Positions 14,625 to 23,248 of a stretch of 64,000 nucleotides of DNA are shown here, piece by piece (within the stretch, counting starts at the first letter, position 1; every line of letters begins with the position of its first letter). The notes beneath the pieces are model-generated. The model saw nothing but the letters and a program-made list of their open reading frames with translations, made no database searches and had not been told where the DNA came from. The position numbers and the translations under genes are program-made. The stretch comes from Saccharicrinis sp963677655 (lineage in GTDB: Bacteria; Bacteroidota; Bacteroidia; Bacteroidales; Marinilabiliaceae): NCBI GenBank assembly GCA_963677655.1, contig OY782088.1; one strand, written 5' to 3'.

Positions 14625-16073
14625 CTATTTATTAACCTCAGATGTTTCAAGTTCTTTTAAGAACTTTTTTAAAGCTACAGCGCTAGCTTTATTAGTAGAA
14701 ACAGCTCCAGGGCCATTTACGCATCCACCTTCACATCCCATTACTTCTATGAAGTTATATTGTGGTGGTTTTGCAGTAAAAGCTTTCAATAGTTTAATGT
14801 TCTTTTTAGTTAGTCCATCAATCAAAAACTCATTAAAAGCATAACCGTTAGGAATATTCTGTTTAATGGCATTGGCAACACCTCCGCTTAAAGCAAATCC
14901 TCTGGCTTCATTTGAAATGTTTAATTGAAGACTTAATTCTTCAGCTTCAGGGAATTTAATATTGTAAGCTAAAAATATAACACTTAACTCTTCAAAAGTT
15001 AATACATAATCAATGTTTTTAGCGTGTTCAGCCTCACTTCGTTTTGCCAAACATGGGCCAATGAAAACTCTTTTTGCATTTGGAAAACGCTCCTTTGCAA
15101 TCTCTGCAGTGTAGTACATTGGAGATTTAGTATGCGATACAAATGGTTGTATTTTTTTAATATGTTTTTCGCTTAAAAGAGTGTGAGCCGGGCAACAAGA
15201 TGATGTCATGAAAGATTTTTCATTTTGAACATTTTCCACCCATTCTTCGGTTTCATTTTTAGCTGTAACATCAGCTCCTTCTGCAACTTCGATTATATGA
15301 GTGAATCCTATCTCTTTTAAAGCGCCTAGTAGATTTTCAGGGTTAGCTTTAAATTGACCAAAGATTGCAGGAGCAACCATGGCTACCATTTCCTCTTTTT
15401 GCTTAAGGTTGTATGTAAGCTGAATAACTTGTGATTTTTCCATGATAGCCCCAAATGGACAGGCAGTCATGCATTTACCACAATAGATACACTTTGATTT
15501 GTCAATAACCTCAATACCATTCTCGTTCTTTTTAATCGCATTAACAGGACAAGCTTCCTCGCAAGGAACAGGTAGATATGCAATAGCATGGAAAGGACAC
15601 GCTTTTTGACATAATCCACAGTTGATACATTTTTGGTGATCAATGATTGCTTTCCCGTTTAATACTCTAATGGCATCTCTGGGACAGTTTACCTGGCAAG
15701 CTCTGGCTTCACACCCTTGACAAAGGTTGCTAACAGTATAATTTACCTGAACACATGAGCTACAGGCTTCATCAATAACTGTTAAGTGCTCTTCTGGTAT
15801 CCCTTTAATTTCAATGGCCTTTTGTGCATACTCACTTAAAGGAGTCAACTCATCCTCTTCATCAGCTACACAGAAGCCCATCATAGCCATGGCCTTATAT
15901 TTGATTACAGCTCTATCTTTATGAACGCAACAACGAATCGGACTCTTTGACTTTGGTCTCATCTCAAGAGGAATTCTATCAATCTTTTCAAATAGTTGAT
16001 CTTCCTTTAATAGCTTAAGTATCCTCGTCAATAAATCTCTTCTTGTTTGAATCGCATTATTAAAATAGGTCAT
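14625..16073 (-). CDS. [FeFe]-hydrogenase catalytic subunit with ferredoxin domains (group B-like)
   Basis: A 482-residue cytoplasmic enzyme. N-terminal Cys-rich clusters include C104-x2-C107, C118, C121, C126, C130; 4Fe-4S motifs at about 149-159 (C-I-N-C-G-L-C-Q-K-A-C-P) and 195-205 (C-I-Y-C-G-K-C-M-T-A-C-P). The H-cluster motifs are all present: L1 S-S-C-C-P-A-H with Cys293/294, L2 I-G-P-C-L-A-K-R with Cys341, L3 E-V-M-G-C-E-G-G-C with Cys447/451. Retention of Cys293, the proton-relay position, suggests true H2 chemistry. Layout matches the monomeric group B enzymes of anaerobic Bacteroidota. It is last in an operon with a sensory hydrogenase and a phosphatase. HydEFG maturases are not in the window. 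Direction (H2 production or uptake) cannot be told. Confidence 0.85.
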   Translation of the reverse strand: MTYFNNAIQTRRDLLTRILKLLKEDQLFEKIDRIPLEMRPKSKSPIRCCVHKDRAVIKYKAMAMMGFCVADEEDELTPLSEYAQKAIEIKGIPEEHLTVIDEACSSCVQVNYTVSNLCQGCEARACQVNCPRDAIRVLNGKAIIDHQKCINCGLCQKACPFHAIAYLPVPCEEACPVNAIKKNENGIEVIDKSKCIYCGKCMTACPFGAIMEKSQVIQLTYNLKQKEEMVAMVAPAIFGQFKANPENLLGALKEIGFTHIIEVAEGADVTAKNETEEWVENVQNEKSFMTSSCCPAHTLLSEKHIKKIQPFVSHTKSPMYYTAEIAKERFPNAKRVFIGPCLAKRSEAEHAKNIDYVLTFEELSVIFLAYNIKFPEAEELSLQLNISNEARGFALSGGVANAIKQNIPNGYAFNEFLIDGLTKKNIKLLKAFTAKPPQYNFIEVMGCEGGCVNGPGAVSTNKASAVALKKFLKELETSEVNK

Positions 16074-16145
16074 ATTGTATATAAGTTATTTGTTTTCTGT
16101 AAATAGTATGTTTATATAATAGTTTTCCGTTTTCCTTTGTTTGTC

Positions 16146-16161
16146 CAGTTGAATTCAACTG
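16146..16161. promoter_or_regulatory. 16-bp perfect palindrome between phosphatase and hydrogenase genes
   Basis: CAGTTGAATTCAACTG is an uninterrupted palindrome in the 125-base gap upstream of the hydrogenase gene (start 16073). It could be an operator for a dimeric regulator or a processing/pausing hairpin within the operon message. No -24/-12 element is visible in this gap. Confidence 0.35.
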
Positions 16162-16198
16162 TAATTGTTTAATTTTTCTTTTCTCATTTATATTGTTT

Positions 16199-17383
16199 TT
16201 ATAAGTACGTGATGTTGGTCTTTTTTAAAAATTGGGATTCAAGAATTTCAGTAATCCTTTTAATTACATTTCTTCTTATTTCCAGTTCAACAGGAAGATT
16301 TGGATCCTGATGAGCATTATTTATTCTGGTACCTGAAATAAACTCTATTTCATCACTCTCAAGCATCATTTTAATAATCTTACCTGAAGTACCTGTTGGG
16401 AATTGAGCTTTTTCATCATAATTCTGGATGTCTTCAGATACTTTAGCAAGTGTAATTACACCTTCTGTAACCAAATCTACACCTTTCATTTGTGCTTGCG
16501 GTGGTAAACCTGGTTGATAATGTTCTAAATCAATTTCTACTTCAGTATCTAATTCTCGAGCCACAATTTTAGCTGTTGTTCCTCCACAAATAATTGTTTT
16601 ACCTTTAAATTGTTTAATGCTGTTTGCCAGTGTGGTATCATTATATTTATGGTATGGAGGACCGGAAACAATTAATAATTTTCTTGGTTTTCTGTAATAT
16701 AATACACAGCAAGATGCATCGTCTTTTAATGTGCCGTTATCAATGCTGATTGTTTTATTGATAATATCCTTAGATAAATTAAGTGCAGAAATACCCGGGT
16801 TTTCAGACACAACTGTTTTAATGTAATCTTTTAAACCAGAGATTTGCCAGCCAAAATGCATTTCATCACTTCCCATTCCACTTTGTGTAACACCATCACT
16901 TACAAGAATGATTCTATCTTCTTTCTCGAGTTTAAAGTTGTAATGATATAGTTTGTTGCGGTTAGAGTGAAGGTGATTTATAGTTTTTTGTGTCTTAGGA
17001 AGATCAACAAATTCTCCGTTTCTAAGTAATAATACCGGAGGATTATCATATTCTATAATGTTTACTTCTCCTCTGTAATTAATATCAACAATTGAAAATG
17101 TAGAGTAACTTACTTTTCTTAATGAATCTTCCGGTAATGTTTTAGTAATAAATTCAGCTGTTCTTTCTATCGGTTCTCCAGCCATGGTAAATTGTAAAGC
17201 CATGGTACTTGTCATAGTTGCAGAGATATTAGCTTTAGCACCACTACCTAATCCATCCGACATTACGGCAACAAATCGCTTTTCCTCTTTAGCTTTACTA
17301 AAGAGCACAGCGTCACCGCAAATCGACTGACCAGCCTTTGCATAGCATAATTTTTCAGCTTCGATGACAAATGTATTATGCAT
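16199..17383 (-). CDS. SpoIIE/PP2C-type serine phosphatase of a hydrogenase signalling module
   Basis: A 394-residue protein whose first 230 residues form a PP2C/SpoIIE phosphatase domain: G-Q-S-I-C-G-D-A-V near 20, the metal-binding V-M-S-D-G-L-G-S-G near 40-48, I-I-L-V-S-D-G-V-T-Q-S-G-M-G in the middle, and D-D-A-S-C-C-V-L near 220. The last 160 residues are a second domain of unclear fold with I-I-C-G-G-T-T-A-K-I-V-A-R-E-L. It starts two bases after the stop of the sensory hydrogenase homologue, so the two are almost surely translated together. Phosphatases of this kind occur next to group C hydrogenases in anaerobes, where a role in H2- or redox-dependent signalling has been proposed. Its target is unknown. 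Confidence 0.82.
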   Translation of the reverse strand: MHNTFVIEAEKLCYAKAGQSICGDAVLFSKAKEEKRFVAVMSDGLGSGAKANISATMTSTMALQFTMAGEPIERTAEFITKTLPEDSLRKVSYSTFSIVDINYRGEVNIIEYDNPPVLLLRNGEFVDLPKTQKTINHLHSNRNKLYHYNFKLEKEDRIILVSDGVTQSGMGSDEMHFGWQISGLKDYIKTVVSENPGISALNLSKDIINKTISIDNGTLKDDASCCVLYYRKPRKLLIVSGPPYHKYNDTTLANSIKQFKGKTIICGGTTAKIVARELDTEVEIDLEHYQPGLPPQAQMKGVDLVTEGVITLAKVSEDIQNYDEKAQFPTGTSGKIIKMMLESDEIEFISGTRINNAHQDPNLPVELEIRRNVIKRITEILESQFLKKTNITYL

Positions 17384-17385
17384 GC

Positions 17386-19119
17386 TTATAAATTATCATT
17401 GTTTAAATGGTTAGACTTTTCTTCAGAATAATCAGTTAAAATCGAATTCAATAAGGAGTCAGTGAAAGATGCGTTTTCTCCTAATAAGGCTGCAATCTTT
17501 TGCGCTGTTTCCATATTCTTTTTAATTACTGTTCTGGTTCTTTTTTCAATAATGTCACTACGGAATTCTTTATTTTCAAAATTTTGGATAATTCCGGCAA
17601 CCAATTTGTATTTTTGAATATTAAATATTGAAATCTGAAAATTCTTTCCGTTTTGTATAATGGGTAATTGATGATACTCTTTACCAGTATGAATAGCTGT
17701 TGTAAAATGTTCTGTAAAATATCCCAGTTCGTCTATTGGTTTATTTACAATATTTTGATTAGCATCATGTAAATCAAATCTATCCTCTAAACTCAATATG
17801 TTAAGGCAACTCTGATTTATTTCTTTAATGTTTAACTCCGAATCAACAAGAACAACACCAGATGGAATTTTCTTTAATAAGATTGTTGCCTGGTGATGGG
17901 CAACTTTTTTTAAATGAGAAACACACATATTTGTTTCTGCCATCCCGTTAAGTGTTGCCATGGCAAATTCTCTGCAAGTATTGTATCCACAACTACCACA
18001 ATTTAATTCATCTTGTGGAGAATATTTTCCAATACTTTTTAATGCTTCCTGAATATCCTCAGGTTTGTGATCTGGAAGAGAAACTGCATTTTGACCAAAA
18101 TAATCACATTCAATATTTAATAGAAAAGGCGATTCTTTTTTTGTTACAGTAGTTTTAGGTTTGCTGTTTAGAATTTCAATTTTTCGTTGAACAGGATTAT
18201 TTTCTTCACTACAACCCGGACCATTAATGCATCCTCCTTCACAAAGGAGAAGTTCTAAAAATACAGGGCCATCATGCTCAATCGTATTTAAAGTATTTAA
18301 AACTTTCTTTACTTCATCTATTCCTGCAAATGAAAGTTTTAATAAGTTGTTTGTGTCTTCACCAAAAGTATTTATCATACCTCCTTCAATAGGATAGATA
18401 TTTCCATTATCTGCTTTGTAAGGATAAAAATCCTTTAATTCAGAACTAGTAATAAATTCATTATTATCAGATTCATTCATCCAGTCCTTTAATTCATTAA
18501 AGGTAATTGCAGTGTCAACCAAAGATGGCCAATTATCAGCTTCAGCTTTTTTGGCAATACATGGACCAATAAATACAATTTTTGTGTCTTTCCCGGCCTC
18601 TGTCTTTAGGCTTTTAGCATGAGCAAGCATAGGAGAGAGGAAAGGTATGATATTAACTACATGTTGAGGATAATATTTTTTTATTAACTCAACAATACCA
18701 GGGCAGGCACTTGAAATGTAGATACCTTTTTTTCTGGCTTTCAAAAACTGCTCAGTGTGCCCTGTTACAATTTGGGCACCTATTGCAGTTTCTGATATGT
18801 AGTTAAAACCTAAATTAGTTAATTGGATAATAAACTCTTCGTCCGTCATGTAGGGGAATTCAGAACGAAAAGATGGTGCCACAGATGCAATTGTTGTAGT
18901 ACCTGACTTGATTAGTTGCTTAACCCTGGATACACCATTTCTGACTTGTTTTGCACTTGCAGGGCAAATAGATACACAGCGTCCGCAATAAATGCATAGC
19001 TCATCAATAATTGAAGCTTTTTGTTCTGTTATCTTAATGGCTTTAGATGGACAGTTTCTAATGCATTTATAACAGTCCATGCAGTCGTTTTCGATAGTGT
19101 ATATGGGCTTAGTATTCAT
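17386..19119 (-). CDS. Sensory [FeFe]-hydrogenase homologue with Fe-S and PAS domains (HydS-like)
   Basis: A 577-residue multi-domain protein. Residues 13-52 hold two 4Fe-4S motifs (C-M-D-C-Y-K-C, C-I-Y-C-G-R-C). A hydrogenase core follows with L1 S-S-A-C-P (Ala138-Cys139), L2 G-P-C-I-A-K-K (Cys187) and L3 L-L-C-E-G-G-C (Cys293/297). All four cluster-binding cysteines remain, but the proton-relay Cys is Ala138, a change known in sensory hydrogenases such as those of group C/D. Residues 374-399 form a further 4Fe-4S domain (C-G-S-C-G-Y-N-T-C). A PAS domain begins near 415 (G-V-V-L-V-D-S-E-L-N), and no kinase follows. Output probably passes to the adjacent phosphatase. It lies in the operon between the NuoE-like protein and that phosphatase. 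Confidence 0.85.
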   Translation of the reverse strand: MNTKPIYTIENDCMDCYKCIRNCPSKAIKITEQKASIIDELCIYCGRCVSICPASAKQVRNGVSRVKQLIKSGTTTIASVAPSFRSEFPYMTDEEFIIQLTNLGFNYISETAIGAQIVTGHTEQFLKARKKGIYISSACPGIVELIKKYYPQHVVNIIPFLSPMLAHAKSLKTEAGKDTKIVFIGPCIAKKAEADNWPSLVDTAITFNELKDWMNESDNNEFITSSELKDFYPYKADNGNIYPIEGGMINTFGEDTNNLLKLSFAGIDEVKKVLNTLNTIEHDGPVFLELLLCEGGCINGPGCSEENNPVQRKIEILNSKPKTTVTKKESPFLLNIECDYFGQNAVSLPDHKPEDIQEALKSIGKYSPQDELNCGSCGYNTCREFAMATLNGMAETNMCVSHLKKVAHHQATILLKKIPSGVVLVDSELNIKEINQSCLNILSLEDRFDLHDANQNIVNKPIDELGYFTEHFTTAIHTGKEYHQLPIIQNGKNFQISIFNIQKYKLVAGIIQNFENKEFRSDIIEKRTRTVIKKNMETAQKIAALLGENASFTDSLLNSILTDYSEEKSNHLNNDNL

Positions 19120-19155
19120 AACTAATAATGATTAGTGCAAATTTTGGTTTTTGAA

Positions 19156-19410
19156 TTAGCCTAGTTTTTCCATCAGTATTTTTTCAACTTGAAAAGGTTG
19201 AACTTCTTCAAAGGTCTCATCATTAATTGTGATAACAGGTCCTCGATTACAATTTTCAGTACAAAGATGACCTCTAAAATCAAGTGTAGCAGCAATATCT
19301 TTCCCTTCAACATATTGTTGAATAATTTTAAGATTTTCAGCATTACCCCTAGTGTAGCATGAACTTCCTAAGCATATTCTAATTACGTTTTTCTTTTTCT
19401 GTGCATCCAT
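19156..19410 (-). CDS. NuoE-like [2Fe-2S] thioredoxin-fold ferredoxin (short)
   Basis: An 84-residue protein resembling the C-terminal [2Fe-2S] domain of NuoE/HydC: I-C-L-G-S-S-C-Y-T-R-G-N then L-C-T-E-N-C-N-R-G-P-V. These four cysteines are the usual ligands. The N-terminal helical domain of full-length NuoE is absent. It is first in the hydrogenase operon, 36 bases before the sensory hydrogenase gene, and sits just downstream of a sigma-54-like promoter. It may pass electrons to the hydrogenase homologues or act as a small redox sensor component. Confidence 0.82.
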   Translation of the reverse strand: MDAQKKKNVIRICLGSSCYTRGNAENLKIIQQYVEGKDIAATLDFRGHLCTENCNRGPVITINDETFEEVQPFQVEKILMEKLG

Positions 19411-19438
19411 AATTACCAGTGTTAATATTATACTGTAT

Positions 19439-19455
19439 AACTATTTTTGTGCCAA
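19439..19455 (-). promoter_or_regulatory. Candidate sigma-54 (-24/-12) promoter of the hydrogenase operon
   Basis: On the minus strand, TTGGCAC-AAAAA-TAGTT lies 29 bases upstream of the NuoE-like start. It matches the -24 element TTGGCAC exactly and has correct GG-to-G spacing; the -12 element TAGTT is weaker than TTGCW. The gene just upstream is a sigma-54 activator carrying the GAFTGA loop, which supports the call. Confidence 0.55.
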
Positions 19456-19518
19456 TTGAATTAATGTTCTGTATGATAGTAATATAGGTGATGTTGTGTG
19501 TCGAGGAGGAAATGAATA

Positions 19519-19588
19519 TGTTCAAAAAATGAACAGTTGTTTTTGTAGGAGGATGTCCTAAAACATTACAGTGTTCAAAAATAGGACG
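19519..19588. promoter_or_regulatory. Dyad-symmetric sites, likely enhancer for the sigma-54 activator
   Basis: Three related 17-bp sites of the form TGTYC-N7-GRACA: TGTTCAAAAAATGAACA (19519-19535, with perfect 6-bp arms TGTTCA/TGAACA), TGTCCTAAAACATTACA (19554-19570, half matched) and TGTTCAAAAATAGGACG (19572-19588). They lie 65-135 bases upstream of the -24/-12-like element, the usual place for activator binding, and directly beyond the 3' end of the activator gene. Confidence 0.5.
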
Positions 19589-19609
19589 TTGTTTGTTGTT
19601 GTTTTAATT

Positions 19610-21322
19610 TTATCCTTTAATATCGTATTTTTTGATTTTTTGATAAAGTGTATTTCTTCCAATTCCAAGAGCTTTTGCTACTTGTGTCATATTTCCACCA
19701 TGTTTTTTTAATACAAGAAAAATATGTCGTTTTTCAATTTCCTGTAAAGTCATATCAGGAATTGATTCTGTATTTATATCGTTGATACTTTTAGCTTGTA
19801 GGCTCTCATCTTCATATTTAAGTTTATGAAAGCTATCTAATGATATTTTACCATTGAAGTTTACTAGCTGTTCAATAAAATTTTCAAGTTCTCTAACATT
19901 ACCCGGCCAATCGTATTCCAGTAATTGCTGTAAATCAGAATAACCAATGTGAGGAATATCTTTATGTAGTTTTATACTCTTTTGATTTAAAAAAAATCTA
20001 ATTAAGGAAGGAATATCACCTTTTCTTTCTTTCAAAGAAGGAATATATAAAGGGATTACACTAATTCTATAGTATAGATCCATTCTAAAATTTCCTTTTT
20101 CAACTTCGTTTTGTAAATTTTTATTTGTGGCAGCAATAATTCTAACATCTACAGGAATTACTTTATCGCCACCAACTCTTGTAATGCTGCTCTCCTGAAT
20201 TGCTCTAAGTAATTTTACTTGCATATCAGGTTTCATATCACCAATTTCGTCTAAAAATAATGTTCCGTTATTTGCTAATTCAAATTTTCCGGGATGCCCT
20301 CCTTTTTTAGCACCGGTAAAAGCTCCGTGATCATAGCCAAATAATTCGCTTTCAATTAAGTTTTCAGAAATTGCTGCACAGTTTATTGCCACAAAGGATC
20401 CATTCTTTCGATTACTTGCATTGTGTATACTCTGTGCAAAAACTTCTTTACCAGTGCCACTTTCACCCTCAATTAAAATAGTTGATGGACTGTTGGCAAT
20501 AGTTTCAGCATATTCAATGGCTTGTCGCATTATTTTACTTTTACCAACAATATCATCAAAAGTATATCTGGCTTCCATACCAGTATATTTATTAACTAAT
20601 TGGTAAACTTTTTCTATGGATCTGAAAGCCAATACAAAACCAATTTTATTACCTTCAATATCTTTTATAGAGGAACAGTTTAAATTAAATTTTAATGAGT
20701 CAGAAGGAGTGATTATGATGGTTTCTTTATTTGAGATGTCACTTCCTGAGCTTACTGCTTTAACAATTTCGTTCCAATTTGGAATTAATTTTTTAATAGA
20801 ATATTCCAACAACTCAGTTCTTCTAATGTTAAGGCTTCTGCAGCAATGATCGTTTGCGTAAATTATTTTACCTGAAGAAGTTGTAGATAAAACAGCAAAA
20901 TTTACTGCATTCATTATTGCAAATGTAAATTGTTCTGTTTCATTAATCAGGTTTTGTTTTCTGATATCTTGAATAGACTGGGATATAATTTCTTTAAGTA
21001 AAAAAATATAACTTTTCGCAGTACTTATCTTTCCTTTAATTATTATGCCAACGTAATAAGTTAGTTCTGAGTGTATTTTAAAAGGAACAGAATAAAATGA
21101 AAATTCCGGCTGATTTTGGAATGCTTCATTAAACTCAAAAAGAGAAGAGCATTGTAAGTTTTCAGAAAATATATTCTCATTATCAAAAGTACTATGGATC
21201 AACAATTTTTTATTTTCATCAAAAATGTAAACGCTAAAAGGTTCAAATATAAAGTTTCTTATATCTTTTGATATGAAATTGTTTATATGATGAATAATAT
21301 TTTGAGAGTTTAGTGTGACCAT
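19610..21322 (-). CDS. Sigma-54-dependent transcriptional activator with PAS domain
   Basis: A 570-residue NtrC/AcoR-like activator. The N-terminal 140 residues form a GAF-like sensor without recognisable ligand residues, followed by a PAS domain (F-A-V-L-S-T-T-S-S-G-K-I-I-Y-A-N). The AAA+ domain has Walker A G-E-S-G-T-G-K-E, the sigma-54 contact loop G-A-F-T-G-A and Walker B G-T-L-F-L-D-E-I-G-D. A Fis-type HTH ends the protein (M-T-Q-V-A-K-A-L-G-I-G-R-N-T-L-Y). No receiver domain is present, so activation is probably by a ligand or redox signal. It precedes the hydrogenase operon by 199 bases on the same strand and is the natural candidate to switch it on. A TAGTTTTG box in its own upstream region may be a housekeeping -7 element. 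Confidence 0.88.
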   Translation of the reverse strand: MVTLNSQNIIHHINNFISKDIRNFIFEPFSVYIFDENKKLLIHSTFDNENIFSENLQCSSLFEFNEAFQNQPEFSFYSVPFKIHSELTYYVGIIIKGKISTAKSYIFLLKEIISQSIQDIRKQNLINETEQFTFAIMNAVNFAVLSTTSSGKIIYANDHCCRSLNIRRTELLEYSIKKLIPNWNEIVKAVSSGSDISNKETIIITPSDSLKFNLNCSSIKDIEGNKIGFVLAFRSIEKVYQLVNKYTGMEARYTFDDIVGKSKIMRQAIEYAETIANSPSTILIEGESGTGKEVFAQSIHNASNRKNGSFVAINCAAISENLIESELFGYDHGAFTGAKKGGHPGKFELANNGTLFLDEIGDMKPDMQVKLLRAIQESSITRVGGDKVIPVDVRIIAATNKNLQNEVEKGNFRMDLYYRISVIPLYIPSLKERKGDIPSLIRFFLNQKSIKLHKDIPHIGYSDLQQLLEYDWPGNVRELENFIEQLVNFNGKISLDSFHKLKYEDESLQAKSINDINTESIPDMTLQEIEKRHIFLVLKKHGGNMTQVAKALGIGRNTLYQKIKKYDIKG

Positions 21323-21435
21323 CTAAAATGTTTTGATCCATTGATGCAAAACTAACTATTTTAAAGTAATAGATAAAGTATTAAGAAAATTTACTACGTT
21401 TAAGGCTATTTAATATATTATTTAACACTTTAATT

Positions 21436-22359
21436 ATGAGAAAAATTCAGATTCTGACAGTATTCATTCTTATAGCTTCAATTTCTTGTTTTGCACAAAA
21501 AACAAATCTAAGCTTGAATTTAAAGAAAGGTCAGGAGTACAAACAAAATTTAGATTCAAAAGTAAGTATTGAGCAAAATGTGAATGGTATGGCTATTAAT
21601 ATTGGCATGAATATTAATGGAGATATGTCTTATGTTGTAGATAAAATAAATGGCGACTCATATGATTTATCAGTTAAATATAATAGTTTAACTATGGGTA
21701 TGGATATGCCTCAAGGTTCAATGAAGTTTAGTTCTGAAAAGAAAGATGTAAATGATATGTTCTCTACTATCCTTGGAGAAATGGTTGGCAAAACATTTTA
21801 CATCACTATGCTTAAAAATGGTAAAATAACAGAGGTTCGTAATTCTGATGTTTTATTTGAAACTGTTTACGATAAATTACCTAATGTACCGGAAGCTCAG
21901 ATTCAACAAATGAAAGCCCAATTAAGTCAGGCTTATGGAGAGAAAGCATTAAGGGGCAACCTCGGAATGGTAACTTCTATTTTTCCAGATAAGCCTGTAA
22001 GTATTGGCGATACATGGAATGTTACTACAAATATGGAATCAGGATTTACTGCATTAATGACATCAACTTATAAATATCTGGAAGAAGGATCTGATTATTA
22101 TTTGATAGGAGGTGATTCTGAAATTCAAACAGCCGATACAGATGATTATGTTGAAAACAATGGAATGAAAATGAAATACAATTTAAATGGTACATTAGTT
22201 TCAAAAATTAAGATAAATAAAGAAACTGGTTGGATTGTAGATGCTAAAATTAATCAGGAACTGAAGGGTAACACAGAAATTCAAGGAAATGCTCAAATGC
22301 CTGATGGAATGTCTATCCCTATGGAAATGAAAAATGATATGACTATTACAGGTAATTAA
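21436..22359 (+). CDS. Exported DUF6263-like protein
   Basis: A 307-residue protein with a signal peptide (R-K-I-Q-I-L-T-V-F-I-L-I-A-S-I-S-C-F-A-Q). The body is rich in beta strands and begins L-S-L-N-L-K-K-G-Q-E-Y-K-Q-N-L, with I-F-P-D-K-P-V-S-I-G-D-T-W near residue 192 and a Met-rich C-terminus. This resembles the DUF6263 family of Bacteroidota secreted proteins of unknown function. It is transcribed away from the sigma-54 activator, stands alone and is followed by a clear terminator. Nothing in the sequence indicates an enzymatic role. Confidence 0.7.
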   Translation: MRKIQILTVFILIASISCFAQKTNLSLNLKKGQEYKQNLDSKVSIEQNVNGMAINIGMNINGDMSYVVDKINGDSYDLSVKYNSLTMGMDMPQGSMKFSSEKKDVNDMFSTILGEMVGKTFYITMLKNGKITEVRNSDVLFETVYDKLPNVPEAQIQQMKAQLSQAYGEKALRGNLGMVTSIFPDKPVSIGDTWNVTTNMESGFTALMTSTYKYLEEGSDYYLIGGDSEIQTADTDDYVENNGMKMKYNLNGTLVSKIKINKETGWIVDAKINQELKGNTEIQGNAQMPDGMSIPMEMKNDMTITGN

Positions 22360-22411
22360 AATTGAAGAAGATCTTTAGATTTTTGAAGAAGATAAATACA
22401 TTTATATTATG

Positions 22412-22442
22412 AAGCTGTATCAGATTTGGTACAGCTTTTTTT
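22412..22442 (+). terminator. Rho-independent terminator after the DUF6263-like gene
   Basis: AAGCTGTA (22412-22419) pairs with TACAGCTT (22430-22437), and a run of Ts continues to 22442. Confidence 0.85.
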
Positions 22443-22986
22443 GTGAGGTTAATACTGTTTCGACAATGAAATGATACTACAAGCAGACAAGCTTGAATGA
22501 TTTTCGGATTGTTTTTAGAACGGGATCGGGTATTGTTCGGGTGCTGTATCCTATCTCAATCCGAACACAACCCTATGCCATCCGAACGCTATCCGAAGCC
22601 GCCCCCAAGACGGTACCTTTCAGACTCCTAAAAGCCACATTTTCTGAATAATTTTAGATGATTTTTGCTTTTTTACGAATAATTTTCTTGGTTTTTGGCC
22701 AATTTGTGAATAATTGGGGATTTTCAATGTGATTTAATTCTATTTAGAAAATAGTGTATTTTGTAATGGTCAAAAGTACAATGAGTTATAGGGGTGAAAA
22801 GTCACAGTGAAATTACTGTAACTTTTTATGTTTGTAGATCGGTGAACTTTTAAGTGTTTTGTGGATAGGTCTAAAAGTTAAGGATTTATTGAATGTTATA
22901 ACCTGAGTTTCTATGTTAATATCCTAATATATAGAGGTATTTTCTTTTTTATTTTTTTTAAATCTAATACGTTATTTATGTATGAG
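22443..22986. other. Noncoding DNA with a GC-richer inverted-repeat block
   Basis: No gene is visible. Bases about 22500-22610 are clearly more GC-rich than their surroundings and contain TTCGGATTG (22503-22511) inverted at CAATCCGAA (22557-22565), plus further ATCCGAA words. It looks like a remnant of a repeated or mobile sequence. The rest, 22620-22986, is AT-rich and featureless to me. Confidence 0.4.
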
Positions 22987-23047
22987 TTATGATTGGTCAA
23001 GGGTGGCTGAGGCACGAGGTCATTTATACACCCTTGACCAATCATAA
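22987..23047. repeat. Perfect 19-bp inverted repeat with 23-base loop
   Basis: Arms 22987-23005 and 23029-23047 are perfectly complementary. The core of the left arm reads ATGATTGGTCAAGGGTG. There is no T-run, so it is not a standard terminator. It lies about 200 bases beyond the 3' end of the IS110 transposase and could mark an element end, a structured RNA or a small palindromic mobile unit. Confidence 0.75.
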
Positions 23048-23248
23048 GGCAATAATATCTTGTATTCGATTAGAAAAAACTAATCAACATTCATATTCCT
23101 ATAAAATCAGACTTCTATCAACAGACTATTATTAAAATAGCTGCAAGTTTATATCATATTAATTTATAGAATGGAGTCCGCAAACTCGATTAAAAAACAG
23201 ACCAAAGGCTGCAACTCACGTGAACGGAACTCCAAACAATATATAGAT
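23048..23248. other. Noncoding 3' flank of the IS110 transposase with a hairpin
   Basis: GGAGTCCG (23173-23180) pairs with CGGAACTCC (23225-23233) with a one-base bulge, enclosing a loop of 44 bases. This may be part of the element or of its guide RNA if the element is of the IS1111 type, where the RNA lies 3' of the transposase. Confidence 0.35.
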
